From Alphaproteobacteria bacterium (GTDB taxonomy: Bacteria; Pseudomonadota; Alphaproteobacteria; Rhodobacterales; Rhodobacteraceae), in assembly GCA_030428355.1 (NCBI GenBank), contig JAUIBL010000006.1, positions 56,274 to 120,273 on the forward strand: 64,000 nt of DNA, read 5' to 3'. Under the pieces are notes generated by a model. That model was given only the letters and a program-made list of their open reading frames with translations. It was not told the origin of the DNA and made no database searches. The translations under genes were made by a program, and so were the position numbers. Below, one piece after another: positions 62,099 to 64,000 of this stretch (the first letter of the stretch is position 1; each line of letters opens with the position of its first letter).

Positions 62099-62587
62099 AT
62101 GACTTATCCTCAAAACACCCCGAGCGTGGATGACATGCTCAAGATGCCGACCGGCGAGTTGGCGCAGATGCCGGTCGAGTTGCTGGCCGCCCTTCAAGGC
62201 GAACTTGACCACGCCGGCAAGCAGCTGAAGGCCGCCACCGCGCGGTTCAACACAGCCCTTGAGGTCCGCTACGCCACACGCGCGGCCGAGGCCCGCCGGG
62301 CCTGCGGCAAGGACACCGGTACGGTTCGACTTTTTGATGGCGATTACACGGTGGTGGCCGATCTGCCCAAGCGCATCGACTGGGATCAGGAGAAGCTGGC
62401 GCAGATTGCCCGGAGCATCTCCGACAGCGGCGGCGACCCGGCCGAGTTCATCGACACCAAGCTGACCGTCCCGGAGCGCAAATACACCGCGCTGCCGGAG
62501 GCCTGGCGCAAGGGGTTCGAGCCCGCGCGCACCGTGAAGACCGGCGCGCTCAAGGTGACGCTGAAGCGCGAGGAGGGCGGACAATGA
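62099..62587 (+). CDS. Uncharacterised phage-type protein (helical N-terminus, beta C-terminus)
   Basis: 162 residues from ATG 62099 with AAAGGAG 6 bases before it. The N-terminal ~70 residues are a Leu/Ala-rich helix (LLAALQGELDHAGKQLKAATARFNTALE), the rest includes VRLFDGDYTVVADLPKRIDWD and a Lys/Arg-rich end. Its stop codon overlaps the next start (ATGA). Function unknown; such genes lie just upstream of recombination ATPases in phages of this group. Confidence 0.6.
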   Translation: MTYPQNTPSVDDMLKMPTGELAQMPVELLAALQGELDHAGKQLKAATARFNTALEVRYATRAAEARRACGKDTGTVRLFDGDYTVVADLPKRIDWDQEKLAQIARSISDSGGDPAEFIDTKLTVPERKYTALPEAWRKGFEPARTVKTGALKVTLKREEGGQ

Positions 62588-62895
62588 CTGCGCTTGTTCC
62601 AATTGCGGTGGCTGGCGAGACCCTACCGGGCCTGATTGACCGTGCGGCCGGCATGTTGGCCGGTACGAAAATCTTGGCACATTTTGTTGGCTTGGATTTC
62701 AAGGTTGCCGACTGCAACCTTGAACCAAGTTTTGCTACGCCGAAGCGTGTTGGTGTCGAAAAGCCCAACATCACTTCCTCAGCAGGTCTTGACCTGGACA
62801 GCTACCAAAATCCGAGCGCTGCTGTCGCGGGCCCTCGCGATGCCATCCTGAACCAGAACGGATTGGCCCCTGCGAGTAGTGAGGTGCTGTCATGA
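62584..62895 (+). CDS. Small phage-type protein, function unknown
   Basis: 103 residues beginning MTALVPIAVAGETLPGLIDRAAG. The C-terminal third is polar (SYQNPSAAVAGPRDAILNQNG). ATGA overlaps on both sides (with 62099 and 62892 genes) argue that it is translated in the same operon. No family recognised; codon usage is less GC-rich than in neighbours. Confidence 0.5.
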   Translation: MTALVPIAVAGETLPGLIDRAAGMLAGTKILAHFVGLDFKVADCNLEPSFATPKRVGVEKPNITSSAGLDLDSYQNPSAAVAGPRDAILNQNGLAPASSEVLS

Positions 62896-63740
62896 GCCTT
62901 CGCATTCTTTCTGCCGATGAACGCTTTGCGGAGGCGCAGGGCAAAACCACACTGGCGGTCTTCGGTCCCAGCGGTGCAGGCAAGACAACCTTGCTGACCA
63001 CCATGGCCGAAGACAAAACGGTCTGCGTTGACTTTGAAGCGGGTCTCAAATCCGTGCAGCACTGGCGTGGGGATAGCCTGCCAGTTCGGCGTTTTGCCGA
63101 TGCTGTGGATATTGCCTGCCTGATCGGCGGCGCCAACCCTGCCGCACAGCCCGATGAGCATTTCTCAGAGGCCCATTACGCGCATTTGCGCGGGCAACAT
63201 CCCGAATTGGCGGCACGGCTTGATGCCAAGAGCATCGTGTTTGTGGACAGCATTACGGACCTGACCCGCCAGGCCATGGCCTGGGCCAAGACGCGACCGG
63301 AGGCTTTGTCCGAGAGGACGGGCAAGCCAGACACCCGCGGCGCCTACGGCCTGCTGGCGCGTGAGGTGATCGGTCTGCTGAAGCACCTGCAGCACGCGCC
63401 CGGCAAAACCGTGATCTTCGTCGGCATTCTGGAAAGGCTCACCGACGAGATGAACCGCACCCTCTGGCAGCCGCAGATGGAAGGCGGAAAGGTAGCTCGG
63501 GAATTGCCCGGGATTGTCGATCAGGTGATGACGCTCGGCCTTTTCAGCGAAGAGACCGGTCCCGATGGCGCCATCACCTGGCGCCATGACCCTGACAACG
63601 GCGCAGTTCGTCGCCTTGTCTGCCGCGCAGGCAATCCTTGGGGCCTTCCAGCGAAGGATCGCTCCGGCCGTCTCGACATGACCGAGCCGCCCGATCTGGG
63701 CGCACTGCTCTCCAAGATCAACCAAAACGCGAAAGGATAA
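62892..63740 (+). CDS. RecA-fold ATPase of Sak4 type
   Basis: 282 residues. Walker A is FGPSGAGKTT (residues 24-33) and Walker B is SIVFVDSI (about 112-119). A RecA-like core with ...PGKTVIFVGILERL follows, and the protein lacks the DNA-binding C-terminus of RecA. The size and motif spacing suggest phage Sak4-type proteins that assist single-strand annealing recombination. It is followed 5 bases later by a gene for a probable ssDNA-binding partner. Confidence 0.75.
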   Translation: MSLRILSADERFAEAQGKTTLAVFGPSGAGKTTLLTTMAEDKTVCVDFEAGLKSVQHWRGDSLPVRRFADAVDIACLIGGANPAAQPDEHFSEAHYAHLRGQHPELAARLDAKSIVFVDSITDLTRQAMAWAKTRPEALSERTGKPDTRGAYGLLAREVIGLLKHLQHAPGKTVIFVGILERLTDEMNRTLWQPQMEGGKVARELPGIVDQVMTLGLFSEETGPDGAITWRHDPDNGAVRRLVCRAGNPWGLPAKDRSGRLDMTEPPDLGALLSKINQNAKG

Positions 63741-63744
63741 TCGC

Positions 63745-64000
63745 ATGACCTTCGACATGAATGACGTCGCTCCCCAGCAATCCGGCGACCTGATCCCCGA
63801 CGGCACCTTAGCAAAACTGACCATGTCCATCCGCAAGGGTGGCACGGACGGTGCCAATGAGCATGACCGGGGTTTGCTGAAGGCGTCGAACCAACCGGGC
63901 AGTGATGTGCTGATGGTGGATGCCGAATTCACCGTGACAGAGGGTCCGTTTGCACGGCGCAAGTTCTGGCAGAACTTTACCGTGCAGGGTGGCAAGCTCG
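63745..64000 (+). CDS. DUF669-like phage protein (truncated by the window end)
   Basis: 85 codons are visible from ATG 63745 and the gene continues past base 64000. It begins MTFDMNDVAPQQSGDLIPDGTLAKLTM and includes VDAEFTVTEGPFARRKFWQNFTV. The alternating beta-strand pattern with an Asp/Phe-rich ARRKFW segment fits DUF669-like proteins, which are often encoded after phage Sak4-type ATPases and may bind ssDNA. The assignment is tentative because the gene is cut. Confidence 0.55.
   Translation, partial: MTFDMNDVAPQQSGDLIPDGTLAKLTMSIRKGGTDGANEHDRGLLKASNQPGSDVLMVDAEFTVTEGPFARRKFWQNFTVQGGKL

Overview
The window looks like a chromosomal segment of a marine alphaproteobacterium of the order Rhodobacterales (Roseobacter group). 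The evidence is high-GC coding with GTG starts, dense short-spaced operons, and gene content typical of that group: a DUF6455 protein, the ~60-residue membrane protein often mislabelled CTP synthetase, an Fe-S cryptochrome-type photolyase, a DmdC-like acyl-CoA dehydrogenase, PaaI thioesterases and Roseobacter-style intergenic repeats. No species can be named from sequence alone.

Bases 1-14,500: mixed housekeeping genes. A partial hemerythrin is followed by meaB, rpmB, a copper-handling pair (DUF2946-like plus PCu(A)C), a Sir2 deacylase, a low-molecular-weight phosphatase, DksA-like and DUF6455 proteins, and lepA. A DUF4160/DUF2442 pair is present, with the DUF4160 gene broken. Then come a lipoprotein, an esterase, an SDR, a photolyase and maeB. 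Bases 14,600-19,200 hold a tightly coupled nucleoside-salvage operon, cdd-deoA-deoB-add-upp. Bases 19,200-23,800 hold two uncharacterised envelope proteins, an acyl-CoA ligase, a sulfotransferase and a small ORF.

Bases 23,800-33,300: a fatty-acid/acyl-CoA degradation block on the minus strand (two MerR regulators, two acyl-CoA dehydrogenases, a GST, thiolase, two small NTF2-like proteins, a FadJ-type multifunctional enzyme). Palindromic operator candidates lie upstream of one MerR gene. Bases 33,400-37,000 carry two thioesterases, a MATE exporter and trpB. Bases 37,250-39,300 carry a compact and probably undescribed three-gene unit: two secreted PepSY-like proteins with Asp/Arg repeat tails and a membrane-anchored LuxR-type regulator.

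Bases 39,300-55,820: DUF2237, DUF2332, pth, chrA, a DUF1906 lysozyme-like protein, rplY, an MFS transporter, a 0.5 kb repeat-rich intergenic region, lldD, a MarR-regulated Tat nitroreductase-like gene, trpA, ppk2, a DUF1007/NicO metal pair, a MATE exporter, ychF and tRNA-Ser(GCU) with a terminator.

Bases 55,870-64,000: the left part of an integrated, prophage-like element. It contains a duplicated recombinase-linked HTH gene (one copy decayed), a large serine recombinase, DUF2924, a HTH replication-type protein, a Com-like zinc ribbon, a sigma-like protein, a run of unknown small genes and a Sak4-like ATPase. A further gene runs off the window. The element continues to the right.
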